Below are positions 13,316-21,547 of a DNA stretch of 64,000 nt, piece by piece (positions within the stretch are counted from its first letter, which is position 1; each line of letters starts with the position of its first letter). This DNA is from an uncultured SAR86 cluster bacterium. GTDB taxonomy: Bacteria; Pseudomonadota; Gammaproteobacteria; Magnimaribacterales; D2472. The notes below the pieces were generated by a model, which was given only the letters and a program-made list of their open reading frames with translations, ran no database searches and was not told where the DNA came from. The DNA is taken from NCBI GenBank assembly GCA_902595065.1, contig CACJOM010000001.1, forward strand, positions 1 to 64,000, in the 5' to 3' direction. Both the position numbers and the translations under genes were made by a program.

Positions 13316-14098
13316 TTACTTTTTTAACCATTCATTGGCATAAAAAAATAACTCATCTTGATTGCCCTTTGAGTACTTTAAATCTAAAGATTTAAAAGCT
13401 TGAAAAGCCGAATTATCACATTGAGCATGAGCTTTAATCTTGATCATTTCTTGCTGAAGAAAGGCAGAAGTTATATCAAATCCTCTTACCAAAGAATGCG
13501 ATTTATCTAGTACAAATGGCTGCTCAAGATCTGGAGAAATAATTTCTTTAGCAGCAATACTTACATCAGGTCCATCTGGAATAGATACAGAAAATTTCAA
13601 TGATTGCAAATTACAATCAGAGGGATTTTCAATGTTTATTAGAAGTTTAGAATCTGCTAGATCTGGATATTTTGAATCTCTTAAGTCTGCTAAAAGATTA
13701 AATATTGGGACTTGAAAGTTCTCTGAAATAAATTGTGAATTTAGAGTTTGAAGGATGCTCTCTGCAGAATTAAATGATTCAAGTTCCAAGGCTTTATAAA
13801 ACACCTGGACACCTCGAATAAAAGACTCATCTTTTGATGGAGTATTTTCCAGATATTGATTGATTATGGGGCTACTAAGCTTTTCATTTCGAGAAATACT
13901 CCTATAAATAGATTCAGATTGGTTAACATGGACCCATGAACCTAAAAATGGATTAGTGGAGAAAAAATTAATAATAAAGCCTCCAAAGATCAGGAATGTA
14001 GTTAAAAATACAATAGATTTTTGAGTTGATAGTGGATGCAATAAATAAGAAATTATAGGTAATAATAAAATTACAGAAACAGCAATAATTAATAGCAT
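13316..14098 (-). CDS. ccmI: cytochrome c biogenesis protein CcmI-like
   Basis: I choose the ATG at 14098, because TAATG overlaps the ccmH stop and the protein then opens directly with a membrane helix (MLLIIAVSVILLLP). A second helix follows around residues 30-47. The remaining 200 residues are periplasmic: a short helical segment (FIRGVQVFYKALELESFNSAE) and a C-terminal beta-rich region (LLINIENPSDC...). This matches CcmI/CycH, which holds apocytochrome c for the CcmF/H heme ligation complex. The TPR part looks reduced. The assignment depends mainly on position as the last ccm gene. Confidence 0.72.
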   Translation of the reverse strand: MLLIIAVSVILLLPIISYLLHPLSTQKSIVFLTTFLIFGGFIINFFSTNPFLGSWVHVNQSESIYRSISRNEKLSSPIINQYLENTPSKDESFIRGVQVFYKALELESFNSAESILQTLNSQFISENFQVPIFNLLADLRDSKYPDLADSKLLINIENPSDCNLQSLKFSVSIPDGPDVSIAAKEIISPDLEQPFVLDKSHSLVRGFDITSAFLQQEMIKIKAHAQCDNSAFQAFKSLDLKYSKGNQDELFFYANEWLKK

Positions 14099-14481
14099 TA
14101 GACTCTTCGCTTGATGAAAAATATTATCAACATTAAAGCAAGAAATATGAATGGCCCAAACCACAAGGGGTAATTTGAACCCTCAAATGCAGGCCTGTAG
14201 TCTGAAAAGTCACCAAACCTTTCTGATACATAAGTTTTAATTTCTTTATCAGTTGAGCCATCAAGTACTAATTCATAGACCTTATTTTTTATATCTCGAG
14301 AAACAGGCACATCAGAACTTGCAATGCTTCCGCTTGTGCATTTTGGACATCTGATTTCTGAGATTAATGAGTAAAATCTTTTTTCTTGAAGAGAATCTTC
14401 AAATTCATACACCATCTGATTGAATGCAGGTGTGGATAAAAGAATAAATAAAACAAAAGTTAAGCGTTTTTTAATAATCAT
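14098..14481 (-). CDS. ccmH: cytochrome c-type biogenesis protein CcmH
   Basis: 127 residues with an N-terminal signal, the redox motif IRCPKCTSGSIASSD (CxxC), and the conserved helical segment VYELVLDGSTDKEIKTYVSERFGDF. A C-terminal membrane helix precedes a KRRV end. CcmH reduces the CxxCH cysteines of apocytochrome c before heme attachment, acting with CcmG and CcmF at the periplasmic face. The usual motif reads LRCxVCQ; here PKCT replaces it, a conservative variation. The start overlaps the ccmG stop by 4 bp. Confidence 0.92.
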   Translation of the reverse strand: MIIKKRLTFVLFILLSTPAFNQMVYEFEDSLQEKRFYSLISEIRCPKCTSGSIASSDVPVSRDIKNKVYELVLDGSTDKEIKTYVSERFGDFSDYRPAFEGSNYPLWFGPFIFLALMLIIFFIKRRV

Positions 14482-14999
14482 GATCCCTGTTTAGCTTTCT
14501 GTATCAGAGGAAGGAAAATTGTGTCCCATTTTCTTTGATCCATTTCTCCCTGAATATGACCTAAAACTTGATTGTTAACAATTAAATAGGATTCTGGCGC
14601 TCCGGTCACTCCAAGCTCAAAGGCTAGATCGCCTCTTGGATCATATATAGAAAATAAATAAGGATTGCCATGTTTTTTAAGCCACGCATTTGCCTTCAAA
14701 TCAGAATCTTTGTAGTTTAAGCCAATAATTTGAATATTTTGATCAGAAAGTTTAGTTAAGAATGGATGCTCGACAAGGCAAGTAATACACCAACTTGCCC
14801 AAACATTTAAAACTTTAATTCCTTTTAAAGAATCCGATTGAACCGGGTTACCATTTAAATCATTTAACTGAACTTCTGGAAAATCTTTTAAATCATAGTT
14901 TGAAAGTTGAATTTCCTCATCAATTAAAAGAATCTTGGCAAAAAATATTAGAGCAACTATTGGGAGAAGAACTATTAGAAATCTTAGCAAGTGGTTCAT
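14478..14999 (-). CDS. ccmG: thiol:disulfide interchange protein CcmG/DsbE
   Basis: 173 residues: a membrane anchor at the N-terminus, then a thioredoxin fold with the active site NVWASWCITCLVEHP and the later motif GVTGAPESYLI (cis-proline loop). CcmG is the periplasmic reductant that delivers electrons to CcmH and apocytochrome c. It overlaps ccmF by 4 bp on one side and ccmH by 4 bp on the other, so it belongs to the same transcript. Confidence 0.95.
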   Translation of the reverse strand: MNHLLRFLIVLLPIVALIFFAKILLIDEEIQLSNYDLKDFPEVQLNDLNGNPVQSDSLKGIKVLNVWASWCITCLVEHPFLTKLSDQNIQIIGLNYKDSDLKANAWLKKHGNPYLFSIYDPRGDLAFELGVTGAPESYLIVNNQVLGHIQGEMDQRKWDTIFLPLIQKAKQGS

Positions 15000-16894
15000 G
15001 ATGCTTTCTTTTTAAAAATTGTAAGCAACATTCCCAGCACCATAAGACCAGCTGAAAACCAAATCCACTTTATAAAATAATTAATCTTGAGTGAGAATGT
15101 CCAACTATTATTCTCAAGCTGATCGCCAACAGTTAAATACGTATCTTTCAAAAAATTTGTATAAATAGATGATTCAGAAGTGATTTGACCTCGCGTGGCA
15201 TATTTTCTTTTCTGAGGGTTAAGAGATATTTCTTTGTCATCTTGTAATAGTAAAACCTCAGCAGAAATAACATCATGATTTGATGCCTTGAAAACTCTAA
15301 TATCATTAAAAGAGAATTCTTGTATAGAATTATCCACTGAAATTGATTGGCCGGGTGCAAGATTGAGGTTTTTTTCATAGCTCAAAATACTGTTCATAGA
15401 AACTGCAAAAAATAATAAACCTAAGCCTGTATGAGCAATTGCACTGCCCTTATTAATAAACTTTTTATTGAATAAATTGTTGATTATCCTTAGTAAGTAG
15501 CTGAAAAGTATCAATAATCCTGAAAAAACTCCTATGTAAGCCAAAATAGAAAAAACTGATGTAGTCCACCAAATAAGATAGATAGATACCAGGGATAGCA
15601 TGATTGGAGTAGCAGTAGTGATAAAAAGTTTTCTTAAAGGCATTGATCTTTGCCATAATGCATCAACAGAAATCATGATAAATATAGCTGCAATAAGGAT
15701 TAATGGAGCAAAAATTGTATTGTAATAAGGGGGGCCGATACTAACTTTTTCTCCGTTGATAGATTCGATTATCAATGGGTAAGTAACGCCAAGAAAGATA
15801 GAAAAAATACTAGTGATCATCAGTATATTATTCATGGATAGAAACGACTCTTTAGAACCAGTAACAACTAATTTTGAGGAATTTAAAACGGGAAGTCGGT
15901 ATGCAAAAATTGTCAATGCCAATAATGTAATTAATCCTGAAAAACCTAGCAGATATAGCCCTCTCTCAGGATCGTTTGCAAATGAGTGCACGCTATCAAT
16001 GATGCCGGACCTTACAATAAATGCCCCAAAAAGACTTAAAGCAAAAATTAAAATACCTAAAAACATGGTCCAGGTTTTTAGAACATTTGACTTTGAAGAT
16101 GCAAACATTGAATGCATAAATGCGGTTGCAGCAAGCCATGGCATGAGAGCAACATTTTCTACAGGGTCCCAGAACCAATACCCTCCCCATCCCAATTCAT
16201 AATATGCCCACCAACTTCCAAGAGCTATGCCAATAGTTAGAAAAATCCAAGCAACTAAAGACCAGTTTTTTATATCTTGCTCCCATTGCAGCTCAAAATT
16301 ACCGTTAATTAAATATGCTGTAATAAAGCTAAAGGAAATAACAAATCCTACATACCCCAGATACAACATAGGAGGATGTATCGCTAAAGCAGGGTCTTGT
16401 AAAACTGGATTTATGTCTGCCCCTTCAAGAGCTCCAAATGGCAAGATTCTCTCGAAAGGATTGGATGTTAAAAGCAAAAATAGCAAAAAGCCTAAAATTA
16501 TTAGACTCAACATCAATAATGTAAATTTTTTTAAAGGATGATTATTGTCAAGCGAATTTATAAATAGAATACTCCATGCAGTTAAAAAAACTATCCATAA
16601 AAACATGGAGCCCTCATGAGCACTCCAAATTGAGGTTATCTTGTAAAAAATAGGCAATTGAGAGTTTGAATGACTTGCGATGTATGCAATGGAAAAATCA
16701 TCGCTTATTGCGAGATAAACATACATGCCAAATGAAATAAAAACTAGCCAGCAAGCCTGATTAAATAACCTCATCGAGAGAATTAACTGATTAGGATGAA
16801 TTTTACTGAAAGAAAAGAACAGATTAAAAATTAATACAAGGCTTAATAACAAAACAGCAGAAAGGGATAAAAAGTGTGAAATCTCACCAATCAT
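14996..16894 (-). CDS. ccmF: heme lyase subunit CcmF
   Basis: 632 residues with about 14-15 membrane helices. The periplasmic WWD heme-handling motif reads GWGGYWFWDPVENVALMPW, and the flanking conserved HEGSMFLW and HPPMLYLGYVG segments carry His ligands. CcmF accepts heme from holo-CcmE and ligates it to apocytochrome c. The length is near the usual 640-660. It overlaps ccmE and ccmG by 4 bp each. Confidence 0.97.
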   Translation of the reverse strand: MIGEISHFLSLSAVLLLSLVLIFNLFFSFSKIHPNQLILSMRLFNQACWLVFISFGMYVYLAISDDFSIAYIASHSNSQLPIFYKITSIWSAHEGSMFLWIVFLTAWSILFINSLDNNHPLKKFTLLMLSLIILGFLLFLLLTSNPFERILPFGALEGADINPVLQDPALAIHPPMLYLGYVGFVISFSFITAYLINGNFELQWEQDIKNWSLVAWIFLTIGIALGSWWAYYELGWGGYWFWDPVENVALMPWLAATAFMHSMFASSKSNVLKTWTMFLGILIFALSLFGAFIVRSGIIDSVHSFANDPERGLYLLGFSGLITLLALTIFAYRLPVLNSSKLVVTGSKESFLSMNNILMITSIFSIFLGVTYPLIIESINGEKVSIGPPYYNTIFAPLILIAAIFIMISVDALWQRSMPLRKLFITTATPIMLSLVSIYLIWWTTSVFSILAYIGVFSGLLILFSYLLRIINNLFNKKFINKGSAIAHTGLGLLFFAVSMNSILSYEKNLNLAPGQSISVDNSIQEFSFNDIRVFKASNHDVISAEVLLLQDDKEISLNPQKRKYATRGQITSESSIYTNFLKDTYLTVGDQLENNSWTFSLKINYFIKWIWFSAGLMVLGMLLTIFKKKAS

Positions 16895-17304
16895 ATTGCA
16901 GCAGGATCAATCGTTAGCTCAGGAGGCATATAGTTCTCATCATGTTTTGCAAAAATTTCTTCAGCCTCAAACATGCCATCTAAAAAATACCCAAGGATCA
17001 CAACTCCACTATCTTCTTTGAATAAATCTGGCGGGACTCCATCAAAAGTGACAGGAACTTCTTTAATAAAATCAGTTACTAAGAATCTAATGATTGTTCC
17101 ATCTCTTTCAATGGATCCATTCTTCACCATTCCGCCTAACTTAATTCTGTAACCAGACTTTATATCTGCTTGCAGCATCTCAGATGGAGTATAAAAGAGA
17201 TCCAACTTTGAATTTAGTGAGAACAGTATTAATGAAATGCCTCCTGAAGATAAAAAAAGAATAATAAGTAGCTTCCAAAGGCGGTTTTTTCTAACTTGAA
17301 GCAT
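16891..17304 (-). CDS. ccmE: periplasmic heme chaperone CcmE
   Basis: 137 residues: an N-terminal membrane helix followed by the OB-fold domain (GYRIKLGGMVKNGS, VTDFIKEVPVTFDGVPPDLF). The conserved heme-attachment motif is AKHDENYMP, where the histidine binds heme covalently and the tyrosine is an axial ligand. CcmE carries heme from CcmABCD to CcmF. It overlaps ccmD by 14 bp. Confidence 0.96.
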   Translation of the reverse strand: MLQVRKNRLWKLLIILFLSSGGISLILFSLNSKLDLFYTPSEMLQADIKSGYRIKLGGMVKNGSIERDGTIIRFLVTDFIKEVPVTFDGVPPDLFKEDSGVVILGYFLDGMFEAEEIFAKHDENYMPPELTIDPAAI

Positions 17305-17467
17305 TTTTAAATTTTATTTTTCTTTGCACTGCTTTGATTCTTTTTTTAGCAACTAAAAAACTGATCGCAATAATTGAAATGCCAATCAAATAAACTGACC
17401 AAACATAGATTCCATGACCACCCATTTCTAGAAGCTCATTAAGATTTTTAAATTCTGAATTAAACAT
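17291..17467 (-). CDS. ccmD: heme exporter protein CcmD (58 aa)
   Basis: A small gene read from the minus strand between ccmC and ccmE. It begins with ATG at 17467, overlaps the ccmC stop by 8 bp, and ends with TAG at 17291 inside the ccmE start. The product starts MFNSEFKNLNELLEMGGHG, then IYVWSVYLIGISIIAISFLVA (one membrane helix), then a basic tail (KKRIKAVQRKIKFK). The GGHG-Y-VW motif plus helix and basic tail is typical of CcmD, which stabilises the CcmABC-CcmE complex for release of holo-CcmE. Confidence 0.9.
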   Translation of the reverse strand: MFNSEFKNLNELLEMGGHGIYVWSVYLIGISIIAISFLVAKKRIKAVQRKIKFKNASS

Positions 17468-18191
17468 GCATTAAAACCCATTTTTTATTTTTTTCCCTAC
17501 TCAATATATAAGAACGACTGCTTAAAATACCAAGAGAAATTAGTGTAAAACCAAGGCCAATTATCGAGATCAATAATGGGTATAGCATTGATGGGTCAAT
17601 TGAGCTGCTCCCAGAAACTGAAATTGATGCTGGTTGATGAAGTGTTGACCACCAATCAACTGACTTTTTAATGATGGGTATATTGACAACCCCAATTATC
17701 ACCAATATTGACATGAGGCGATCTGCTTTTTCTAAATTTGAAAAAGATCCATGCAACGTTAAAACACCAAGATACATTATAAATAATATCAATGTTGATG
17801 TGATTCTTGCATCCCATTGCCACCACGTGCCCCAAGTGGGGATCCCCCAAATTGATCCTGAAAATAAGCCTATGAATGTTATCATCGCGCCTATTGGTGC
17901 AGCAGATTTTATTAAATATGCTGCTAACTTTACACGCCAAACAAGATGCATTAATGCACAAACTGCCATAAAGAAATAAATTAGCTCTGCAAAAATTACA
18001 GAAGGCACATGTAAAAATATAATTCGATATGAGTTTCCTTGCACTGCATCTTGCGGAGCAAATAACAAACCCCATATCCATCCTAGTAATAACATTAAGA
18101 CTCCAAGAATGATGAAAAATGGATAAAGTTTCTCAGTAATATTTACAAAACTTTTTGGAGAAGAGAATTTATGAATGAATGCAGAGATCAC
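17460..18191 (-). CDS. ccmC: heme transporter CcmC
   Basis: 243 residues with six membrane helices and the WWD motif WGTWWQWDARITST. Heme-ligand histidines lie in FLHVPS and LHQPAS. CcmC delivers heme to CcmE in the periplasm. Translation appears to start at GTG (18191), giving MISAFIHKFSSPKSF. It lies 25 bp downstream of ccmB and overlaps ccmD by 8 bp. Confidence 0.96.
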   Translation of the reverse strand: MISAFIHKFSSPKSFVNITEKLYPFFIILGVLMLLLGWIWGLLFAPQDAVQGNSYRIIFLHVPSVIFAELIYFFMAVCALMHLVWRVKLAAYLIKSAAPIGAMITFIGLFSGSIWGIPTWGTWWQWDARITSTLILFIMYLGVLTLHGSFSNLEKADRLMSILVIIGVVNIPIIKKSVDWWSTLHQPASISVSGSSSIDPSMLYPLLISIIGLGFTLISLGILSSRSYILSREKNKKWVLMHV

Positions 18192-18216
18192 AACAAATAT
18201 TATAAACCTAAGTTGG

Positions 18217-18867
18217 TTAATCTATATGTGTTTTTAATGCTACAGAGATAATTAATGGCATGATAGCTGAAACCATCAATCCTATGCCTACCATCAAAGT
18301 GGTGACTGCAAAAAAACCGTCTTCATATTGAATGCTTCTTATTGCTCGTCCAAGCAAGATAATCACTGGTAATGCGAGCGGCAACGAGGAAAGCACTCCT
18401 AGCATGGCTCCTTTATTAATTGAAAGTGCATTACCAAATGCAAACAAATTAAACAGCAAAAGATTTGAAAGAATTAGCAATAGAAATACCTTACCAAAGC
18501 TATCAACAGCAACTCCATTAGCAAAAGAAAACAATGCTCCGATAAATGCAATAGGAATTCCAATCAAGCAAACATACACAAATATTTTAGAAATGACCAA
18601 CTTATAAAAATCTTTCTCTTTTAGAAATTCTTGCTCAAGAGATCCATCTTCAAAATCCTCTTCAAACATGCCTTCTGTAGCAACAAAAGCAGTCATTAGC
18701 AAAGAAACAATAATAATAGAAAAATAAAACTTATCCAAATCATATTGAGAGATATCTATGCTTAAAGGAAATGCAATGAGCACAAGAACCATAACCAATA
18801 ATGGTCCGAGCCAAGACTTTAGTTTTTTTGATAGCTTGAAGGATTCTGCTTTAATAAAGCTAAGCAT
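18217..18867 (-). CDS. ccmB: heme exporter membrane subunit CcmB
   Basis: 216 residues with six predicted membrane helices and the CcmB-family pattern MLSFIKAESFKLSKK..., EEDFEDGSLEQ and GALFSFANGVAVD. It is the permease partner of the CcmA ATPase; the CcmAB complex releases heme-loaded CcmE from CcmCD. Its start lies inside the end of ccmA (8 bp overlap). The gene order A-B-C-D-E-F-G-H-I is the canonical system I arrangement. Confidence 0.94.
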   Translation of the reverse strand: MLSFIKAESFKLSKKLKSWLGPLLVMVLVLIAFPLSIDISQYDLDKFYFSIIIVSLLMTAFVATEGMFEEDFEDGSLEQEFLKEKDFYKLVISKIFVYVCLIGIPIAFIGALFSFANGVAVDSFGKVFLLLILSNLLLFNLFAFGNALSINKGAMLGVLSSLPLALPVIILLGRAIRSIQYEDGFFAVTTLMVGIGLMVSAIMPLIISVALKTHID

Positions 18868-19444
18868 TCTTTGCTCCTAAATCTAAAACTGCACAGTCAA
18901 TCATAGGGGTGATGTGAGAGGTGAGAATAAGGCCTGCATTCTGGGATATTTTTTGCGCAAGAAAACTATTTAGCTGATCAGCTGTAGCTTGATCCAATCC
19001 AACAAAAGGCTCATCAAGAATCAGTAAGTCTGAAGATTGAGCCAAGACCCTTATTAAGGCTAATTTTTTTTGTTGTCCAAAAGATAAACTGGCTGTAAGT
19101 TCATCCTGTACATGAGATAAACCAAATTTATTGAGCCACTCAAAAGCAACGTTTAGATCGTCACCACTAAACAATAACTCTAAATTTTCAATGGGAGTTA
19201 GATAATTTTTTATAGCATTTTTATGCCCTAGATAGGATATTTTTAAATCTTGATCATATGATTGAATTAAACCCTTAGATGGAGATGTGATGCCTAAAAT
19301 AATTCTAAGTAATGTGCTTTTTCCAGACCCATTTCCACCTTTGATATGCAAGCCTTCTCCAGAATTTATCTCAAAAGAAAGATTATGAAAAAGCTTATTT
19401 TCATTGATTGAATATGTAATATTTTGAACCGAGAAAAGCTTCAT
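18860..19444 (-). CDS. ccmA: heme exporter ATP-binding subunit CcmA
   Basis: 194 residues, a single ABC ATPase domain: Walker A GGNGSGKSTLL, signature LSFGQQKKLALIR, Walker B LLILDEPFVGLD and the H-loop LTSH. CcmA powers release of holo-CcmE. It is the first gene of the ccm operon and follows the glycosyltransferase-like gene by 6 bp, so transcription may start further upstream at metY. Confidence 0.95.
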   Translation of the reverse strand: MKLFSVQNITYSINENKLFHNLSFEINSGEGLHIKGGNGSGKSTLLRIILGITSPSKGLIQSYDQDLKISYLGHKNAIKNYLTPIENLELLFSGDDLNVAFEWLNKFGLSHVQDELTASLSFGQQKKLALIRVLAQSSDLLILDEPFVGLDQATADQLNSFLAQKISQNAGLILTSHITPMIDCAVLDLGAKNA

Positions 19445-19450
19445 ACTGGT

Positions 19451-19966
19451 CTAATGTAACAGTGATTTTGCCCTTATTGTAAGAGAAGGAAGTGGATTTT
19501 GTGGATCTAATCTCAGATAAAATCTTTTAGCTAATTCAGCAAAGGGGTTCAATCCACTATCTCCAAGACCTCCAACTGAAAAATATAATGGCCTTGAAAA
19601 AAATATTCCTTGCTCTAATTGAGGAACTTTATTCAGCAGGGTATTTATTTTTCCAATACTTTGAGCCGCTCCTTTAAATTTATTGCCAAAATGATACCAA
19701 CCCCAAAAATGAAATTGGCTTCCAGAAAAATGCTCTAGCTGAGCTCTAGCATCCTTCTTTGGAAAAGCTCCAGCTGGAATTAATGAAATAACCGATGAAT
19801 CAAGTTCAGCAATTTTTAAATCGAGCAATGAAGGCAACTCTTCTATAGACTGAAAGGGGCAAAGTAAGCACTCTGCACCCTTTTCTATCTGATAAGACTT
19901 AACCCTCGACAATCTTTCCTTAGAGCCAATAATGATATAAGTGACTTTAGGAAGATGTTCTGACAC
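19451..19966 (-). CDS. protein resembling a degenerate family 2 glycosyltransferase (TIGR04283-like)
   Basis: 171 residues, GTG start, no signal peptide. Two stretches look like the second half of TIGR04283-type glycosyltransferases. ISLIPAGAFPKKDARAQLEHF corresponds to the 'LFLHADTRLP' strand and helix, and QGIFFSRPLYFSVGGLGD to the 'QAIFVRR..F...GGF' segment. The catalytic DxD-type motifs are not evident: the usual HAD reads IPAGA here. It may be a pseudoenzyme. The match is by eye and remote. It sits between metY and ccmA with 5-6 bp spacing, so it is cotranscribed with both. Confidence 0.4.
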   Translation of the reverse strand: MSEHLPKVTYIIIGSKERLSRVKSYQIEKGAECLLCPFQSIEELPSLLDLKIAELDSSVISLIPAGAFPKKDARAQLEHFSGSQFHFWGWYHFGNKFKGAAQSIGKINTLLNKVPQLEQGIFFSRPLYFSVGGLGDSGLNPFAELAKRFYLRLDPQNPLPSLTIRAKSLLH

Positions 19967-19971
19967 ACAAA

Positions 19972-21270
19972 TTATTCTGCTTTAGATAATGCTTGATCAA
20001 TGTCAGCTAGAATATCATCAATATGCTCAAGGCCAATTGATAGCCTTATATAGTTAGGGCTAATCCCGCCTGAGGCTAATTCCTCTTCATTTAATTGAGA
20101 GTGAGTTGTACTCGCAGGGTGAATTGCTAAACTTCTTGAATCACCGATATTAGCCACGTGATAAAGCATCTCAAGTGAGTTAATAAACTTTTTGCCTGCT
20201 TCATGGCCGCCTTTAATATCAAATCCTAAAAGACCACCGCAACCATTGGATAAATATTTATCAGCTCTTTCTTTGGGCAAGCCAGAAGATACTCCAGGAT
20301 AAGCCACTCTTTCAACCATAGGGTGCTTGCTAAGGTGTTCTGCAACTTTTTGTCCATTTGCAGAATGCTCTTTCATTCTTAAATGTAATGTTTCCAGACC
20401 CTGAATGAACATAAAAGCATTAAAAGGACTCATTGCAGCCCCCATATCTCTAAGTAATGTAGTTCTTGCTTTTAAAATATATGCTATTGGCCCTAATGGC
20501 TTAACTGCTTCAGTCCAAACCACACCATTGTAGTTTGGATCAGGCTGATTAAGTTTGGGCTGTCTTTCAGGATGAGCTTCCCAATCAAAGTTTCCACCAT
20601 CAACAAGAACACCTCCAATAGAAGTACCATGACCACCAATGTATTTTGTTGCAGAATGCAGAATAATAGCTGCTCCATTATCAAATGGACGGCAAATCAA
20701 AGGTGCAGCTGTATTATCAACAATCAAAGGAATACCTAGTGGCCTTCCAAGATCTGCAACCTCTTGCAATGGAAAAACTTGAAAGCTTGGGTTAGGAAGA
20801 ACTTCTCCATAATAAGCTCTTGTCTTATCATCTGTAGCATTAAGAAAGTTTTGTGGATCGCTAGGATCAACAAATCTAACCTCTATACCCATATCAGAAA
20901 AAGGATTTTTAAATTGATTGTAAGTCCCGCCGTATAGATGTGATGAGGCAACAAAATTATCGCCATGACTGCATAAATTCTGAATTGCATAAGCTGAGGC
21001 AGCTTGTCCTGAGGCAAGTCCTAGCGCTGCAACTCCCCCCTCCAATTCAGCAACTCTTTCCTCAAAAACTGCATTTGTGGGGTTCATAATCCTTGAATAG
21101 ATGTTTCCTAATTCACTTAATGCAAATAAATTTGCAGCATGATCGGTGTCATCAAATTGATAACTAGATGTCATGTGTATCGGAACGGTTACAGAATTAG
21201 TTGTTTCATCTTTTCTCCAACCGGCATGAAGCGCAATAGTGGCTGGGTTAGTGTATTTTTTTGTAGTCAT
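19972..21270 (-). CDS. metY: O-acetylhomoserine sulfhydrylase (MetY-type PLP enzyme)
   Basis: 432 residues of the Cys/Met metabolism PLP family. The start TIALHAGWRKDE, the YSRIMNPTNAVFEERVAELEGG segment and the Schiff-base lysine in LHSATKYIGGHG are characteristic of O-acetylhomoserine aminocarboxypropyltransferase. It makes homocysteine from O-acetylhomoserine and sulfide. A SAM-II riboswitch and a good sigma70 promoter lie directly upstream, independently supporting a role in methionine synthesis. An SD-like GGAGA precedes the ATG. Confidence 0.95.
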   Translation of the reverse strand: MTTKKYTNPATIALHAGWRKDETTNSVTVPIHMTSSYQFDDTDHAANLFALSELGNIYSRIMNPTNAVFEERVAELEGGVAALGLASGQAASAYAIQNLCSHGDNFVASSHLYGGTYNQFKNPFSDMGIEVRFVDPSDPQNFLNATDDKTRAYYGEVLPNPSFQVFPLQEVADLGRPLGIPLIVDNTAAPLICRPFDNGAAIILHSATKYIGGHGTSIGGVLVDGGNFDWEAHPERQPKLNQPDPNYNGVVWTEAVKPLGPIAYILKARTTLLRDMGAAMSPFNAFMFIQGLETLHLRMKEHSANGQKVAEHLSKHPMVERVAYPGVSSGLPKERADKYLSNGCGGLLGFDIKGGHEAGKKFINSLEMLYHVANIGDSRSLAIHPASTTHSQLNEEELASGGISPNYIRLSIGLEHIDDILADIDQALSKAE

Positions 21271-21327
21271 CTTATTCTCCAGTAAATTTATAAAATTAGT
21301 TAAAACTGAAAAGATTTATATATTGGA

Positions 21328-21380
21328 ATCTTTTTTAGCAACATTTATATAGCGCTTGCAAGCCAGTCAAAACTGCGCTG
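21328..21380 (-). promoter_or_regulatory. SAM-II riboswitch upstream of metY
   Basis: Read on the minus strand, the segment holds a P1 helix (AGCGC ... GCGCT). This is followed by the highly conserved TTGCAAGCGC, then ATAAATGT and GCTAAAAAAG, the SAM-II (metA/metX-type) consensus order. The pseudoknot pairs are kept: GC in TTGC with GC in GCTAAA, and CT with AG at the 3' end, where the well-studied SAM-II sequence has CC with GG (a compensatory change). The metY ATG is about 58 nt downstream. SAM binding is known to turn such genes off. Confidence 0.88.
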
Positions 21381-21385
21381 AGGTA

Positions 21386-21415
21386 ATTATATACATATTT
21401 AAAAATTTATCTCAA
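21386..21415 (-). promoter_or_regulatory. sigma70 promoter of metY
   Basis: On the minus strand, TTGAGA (21410-21415) and a perfect TATAAT (21386-21391) are separated by 18 bp. The predicted transcription start is about 21379, the first base of the riboswitch P1 helix, so the aptamer would be the very 5' end of the mRNA. Confidence 0.7.
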
Positions 21416-21488
21416 AAAATTATATTTGTAGTATAGTTACAAAAAAATATATCAATTTAAGCTTTAGATTAAGCTTATTTTAAATTTA

Positions 21489-21517
21489 TTGACAATTTCG
21501 GTTGAATATTTTTCAAT
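21489..21517 (+). promoter_or_regulatory. possible promoter of the cupin gene
   Basis: TTGACA at 21489-21494 and a weaker TTCAAT at 21512-21517, 17 bp apart, precede the cupin start (21548) by about 30 bp. An AAGCTT-containing direct/inverted repeat lies just upstream (about 21459-21477). The -35 is perfect but the -10 is poor. Confidence 0.4.
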
Positions 21518-21547
21518 TCACTACAGATTCATTAATAGGATTTCAAA

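Noticed and set aside
21455-21480. AAGCTT-containing repeat upstream of the cupin gene as an operator
   Set aside because: AAGCTT is itself palindromic and the surrounding is AT-rich; two copies by chance are plausible and no regulator is nearby.
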